Shown here: positions 61,864 to 64,000 of the stretch, piece by piece
Layout: every line of letters begins with the position of its first letter
How positions within the stretch are numbered: the stretch's first letter is position 1
Origin: GCA-2687515 sp002687515
GTDB lineage: Bacteria > Pseudomonadota > Alphaproteobacteria > Rhodospirillales > UBA2165
NCBI GenBank assembly: GCA_030745835.1
Contig: JASLNU010000109.1
Coordinates: 1-64,000 of the forward strand
DNA length: 64,000 nucleotides
Direction: 5' to 3'
Notes under the pieces: model-generated
What the model saw: the letters and a program-made list of their open reading frames with translations, nothing else
What the model was told of the DNA's origin: nothing
The model's database searches: none
Position numbers and translations under genes: made by a program

Positions 61864-62826
61864 TCAACTCGGTTTGACCGGGTATTTGGGTTCCTCGCCG
61901 GTGAGCACGCGGGCGACATCACTGGCCACCGTGGTCTGCAGGTCCAGCAATGCGTCCTCGGAATAAAAGCCGGTGTGCGGGGTCAGGATCACATCGGGCC
62001 GCCCGACGATGGGGTTGTCGGCGCCCGGCGGCTCGGAAGGCAATACGTCGAGCGCCGCGCCGGCGATTTCGCCCGCCTCCAGCGCTGCCGCCAGATCGTC
62101 GATATCGACCAGGGGCCCGCGCGCCGTATTGATCAGGAAAGCATTGGATTTCATTTTCTTGAAGGCTTCGGCGTTGAACATCTTTTCCGTATCCGGGGTC
62201 AGCGGCGCGTGCACCGAGACATAGTCGGAGCGGGCCAGCATGTCGTCCAATTCCACCTTTTCGACGCCCATGCGCTGGAACACTTCGTCGGGGCAATAGG
62301 GATCGGAGGCGATGACATTGATGCCGAAGGCCTCGGCCTTGGGTACCAGCGCCTGCGGGATGTTGCCGAGGCCGACCAGGCCCAGGGTGCGCCCCTTAAG
62401 CCGGTGGATGGGCACAACCGCCGGCATTTCCCAGCGTCCGCCACTGACCAGTCCGTCGGCGAAGGTGACTTTGCGCGCCAGCGACAGCAGCAGCGCCATC
62501 GCATGGTCCGACACTTCGTCCAGGCAATAGACCGGCGCATAGGTGACCACGATGCCCTTTTCGGTGGCCGCCGGAATGTCGATATTGTCGATGCCGATGC
62601 CGAAGCGGCCGATCACCTTGCAGTTGTTGAGCCCGGCGATGACCTCGGCATTGATCTGGCCGTAGGTGACCAGAAGCGCCTCGGCGTCGGCGGCGACGGC
62701 GAGAATGTTGCCGGGGCTCGCATCTTCGGCGATCTTCAATTCGGGATTGACCTTGGCGAGCGCTTCCCGGGCTGGATCAAGGCTTGGAAATACGGTGTCC
62801 GCGACGGCGATAAGGGTGCTGGTCAT
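61864..62826 (-). CDS. D-2-hydroxyacid dehydrogenase (CtBP/SerA-like)
   Basis: A 320-residue NAD(P)-dependent dehydrogenase of the D-isomer family. VIGRFGIGIDNIDIPAA and VPIHRLKGRTLGLVGLGNIP precede the Rossmann helix. Catalytic residues follow the family: Arg in INTARGPLVDIDDLAAAL, Glu in ALDVLPSEPPGADNP and His in VILTPHTGFYSEDAL. The glycine-rich turn reads GLGNIPQAL, with Pro where the third Gly of G-x-G-x-x-G is expected; this may affect cofactor binding. ATG 62826 follows GGTGGAG. Divergent from the Gfo/Idh oxidoreductase gene (223-bp gap); the pair could act in one sugar-acid or hydroxyacid pathway (inference). Confidence 0.9.
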   Translation of the reverse strand: MTSTLIAVADTVFPSLDPAREALAKVNPELKIAEDASPGNILAVAADAEALLVTYGQINAEVIAGLNNCKVIGRFGIGIDNIDIPAATEKGIVVTYAPVYCLDEVSDHAMALLLSLARKVTFADGLVSGGRWEMPAVVPIHRLKGRTLGLVGLGNIPQALVPKAEAFGINVIASDPYCPDEVFQRMGVEKVELDDMLARSDYVSVHAPLTPDTEKMFNAEAFKKMKSNAFLINTARGPLVDIDDLAAALEAGEIAGAALDVLPSEPPGADNPIVGRPDVILTPHTGFYSEDALLDLQTTVASDVARVLTGEEPKYPVKPS

Positions 62827-62932
62827 GGCAATGGTCTCCACCGGTGGCTGATAAAATGTTCAAACTGTTGGCCGCTGCATAGCATCCGGCGCGCCGACAA
62901 ACCAGTCTAGAATGGCCGGTCGGCCCGCCTGC

Positions 62933-62961
62933 TTGACTCTGCAAAACCGGACCAATAGATT
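62933..62961 (+). promoter_or_regulatory. Sigma-70-type promoter for Gfo/Idh gene
   Basis: TTGACT (62933-62938), 17-base spacer, TAGATT (62956-62961), about 90 bp before the Gfo/Idh start. An operator-like palindrome follows directly at 62965-62978. Confidence 0.5.
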
Positions 62962-62964
62962 CAA

Positions 62965-62978
62965 GTCTTATATAAGAC
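62965..62978. promoter_or_regulatory. Perfect 14-bp palindrome, operator candidate
   Basis: GTCTTATATAAGAC lies just downstream of the -10 element at 62956-62961, where a repressor would block initiation. Related by eye to TCTTATTATAAGA at 6858-6870. Confidence 0.5.
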
Positions 62979-63049
62979 CGTATGGCCCGCGCCTTCCGGC
63001 TTAAGCTGGGGTATATGTGCGGCATCTAGGGAAGTGGAATCCGAATAGC

Positions 63050-64000
63050 ATGAAGCAAATTAATGTAGGCATCATAGGCACCGGCTGGTGCGGCGGTATC
63101 CGGGCCAACAGCTGCGCCCATTATCCCAGCGTCAATGAGCTGCATATCGCCGAAACCAATGCCGAGCGCCGTGCCGAGGTTGAGGCGGAAACCGGCGCCG
63201 TGTCCGCCGTCGCCGATTACCAGGAACTGCTCAAGTTGGATGCCATCGATGTGGTCATCATTTCGGCGACGCCGGAAACCACCCACTACCCGATGGCCAG
63301 GGACAGTTTGGAAGCGGGCAAGCATGTGTTCCTGGAAAAGCCCATCGCGCTCAGCCTGGAAGAGGCCGATACTTTGGTCGACCTCGCAGCTGAAAATAAT
63401 CTCAAATTCTCGATTGGCTATTCGCAGCGCTTCAATCCCAAATTCGCCTATGCGAAAAAGAGCCTCAATGACGGCACCCTGGGCGCGCCGGTGGCCGCCG
63501 TCGTCAGCCGCCACATCACGCGTGGGCTCGGCGACAAGATCTCGGGCCGCATCAAGCTGTCGCCGGCCGCCATGGAAGCCACCCACGATTTGGATTTTGT
63601 GCTCTGGTGCCTGGAGCCGGCGAAACCGGTGCGCGTCTATTCGCAATCGGCCTTTGGCGTCATGGAGGACAAGACCGGCGTCGAGGACGCGCAATGGATC
63701 ATGGTTACCTTGGATAACGGCGTTGTGCTGACCGTCGGCGCCGGTTGGACGATGCCGCCGGGCCATCCCAATTATTCCGGCACCTGGATCGAATTTACCG
63801 GCACCGAGGGTATGCTGGTGATCGATGATACGCACCGCGATGTCATCCTCAATACCATGGAAAACGGTATTCGCCTGCCCATGTCGACGATGCCCGGCGA
63901 GCAGGTCGAGCATGTTTTCGCCGGGCCGATGCACGCCGAAACCATCCATTTCCTGGATGCGGTGACCAACGACACGCCGGTGATGGTAACGCCTGAGCAG
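63050..64000 (+). CDS. Gfo/Idh/MocA family oxidoreductase, cut by the window end
   Basis: The first 317 codons of an NAD(P)-dependent sugar or cyclitol dehydrogenase; the frame is still open at base 64000. N-terminal Rossmann fold: MKQINVGIIGTGWCGGIRAN (G-x-G-x-x-G-G variant); DVVIISATPETTHYPMARDS; the conserved catalytic EKP motif in KHVFLEKPIALSLEEADTLV (about residue 97); a catalytic His region ATHDLDFVLW (about 180); and a C-terminal sandwich domain after that. Family members are about 330-390 residues, so only a small part is missing. Preceded by a promoter and a palindrome and divergent from the 2-hydroxyacid dehydrogenase. The reaction may be oxidation of inositol, sugar or related alcohols; substrate not evident. 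Confidence 0.9.
   Translation, partial: MKQINVGIIGTGWCGGIRANSCAHYPSVNELHIAETNAERRAEVEAETGAVSAVADYQELLKLDAIDVVIISATPETTHYPMARDSLEAGKHVFLEKPIALSLEEADTLVDLAAENNLKFSIGYSQRFNPKFAYAKKSLNDGTLGAPVAAVVSRHITRGLGDKISGRIKLSPAAMEATHDLDFVLWCLEPAKPVRVYSQSAFGVMEDKTGVEDAQWIMVTLDNGVVLTVGAGWTMPPGHPNYSGTWIEFTGTEGMLVIDDTHRDVILNTMENGIRLPMSTMPGEQVEHVFAGPMHAETIHFLDAVTNDTPVMVTPEQ

Overview
This window is GC-rich, densely coded bacterial chromosome with no rRNA, tRNA, CRISPR or phage genes that I could see. Gene content points to a Gram-negative, probably marine or soil, heterotrophic alphaproteobacterium (Rhodospirillales-like; this is inference). The clues are a single-chain indolepyruvate oxidoreductase, a DUF849/BKACE enzyme beside a TRAP transporter, an orphan TctC-type receptor, many GMC and CoxL-type oxidoreductases, a GTTC-N7-GTTC (alphaproteobacterial LexA type) box, and lipoproteins with lipoboxes. 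About 50 protein genes are supported, most of them catabolic.

Layout. 0.2-3.5 kb: exported subtilase and a TPR-glycosyltransferase protein. 3.6-8.1 kb: BKACE gene beside a TRAP transporter (Q-M-P order) ended by a strong terminator. 8.1-17.4 kb: fused indolepyruvate oxidoreductase, iron alcohol dehydrogenase, half-size GDT1 protein, orphan CoxL-like molybdenum hydroxylase, GMC oxidoreductase. 17.5-21.1 kb: GntR-regulated unit with an arylsulfotransferase-like protein and a TctC receptor gene broken by an in-frame TAG. 21.1-26.4 kb: ligA-ligB-GMC-CapA operon with a divergent fumarylacetoacetase-type hydrolase. 26.5-29.8 kb: SPOR lipoprotein and two Dpp/Opp-type permeases without ATPases. 29.9-35.2 kb: acyl-CoA ligase, MarR regulator, two-subunit CoA-transferase, MetE-C-like protein. 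35.2-38.5 kb: class III aminotransferase, sulfatase and a truncated histone-deacetylase-type gene that ends inside a palindromic repeat. 38.5-43.7 kb: repeat-rich gap with an orphan SOS-type promoter, three alpha/beta hydrolases, an LLM flavoenzyme, and a small membrane protein. 43.7-49.1 kb: 2-oxoacid dehydrogenase operon (E1 alpha, E1 beta, E2) with a divergent Lrp-type regulator and an acyl-CoA ligase. 49.2-53.2 kb: DUF1080-like protein, ACMSD-type amidohydrolase, VOC protein, DUF1326-DUF2182 pair. 53.3-56.3 kb: molybdopterin oxidoreductase, small ferredoxin, MITE-like element. 56.3-64 kb: adenine/adenosine deaminase, ChaN lipoprotein, cupin, then a minus-strand hydroxyacid dehydrogenase-RecQ-rhodanese operon, and a Gfo/Idh gene cut by the window end.

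How it fits together: most of the window reads as separate small catabolic islands, each with its own regulator (GntR, MarR, Lrp). They feed aromatic, branched-chain, keto-acid and possibly sulfated compounds to CoA thioesters. Several islands lack expected partners (CoxM/CoxS, Dpp ATPases, TctA/TctB, E3), so they must depend on genes elsewhere or are decaying. Short dispersed repeats sit in the gaps; one coincides with a truncated gene, and another has become the upstream region of a gene.
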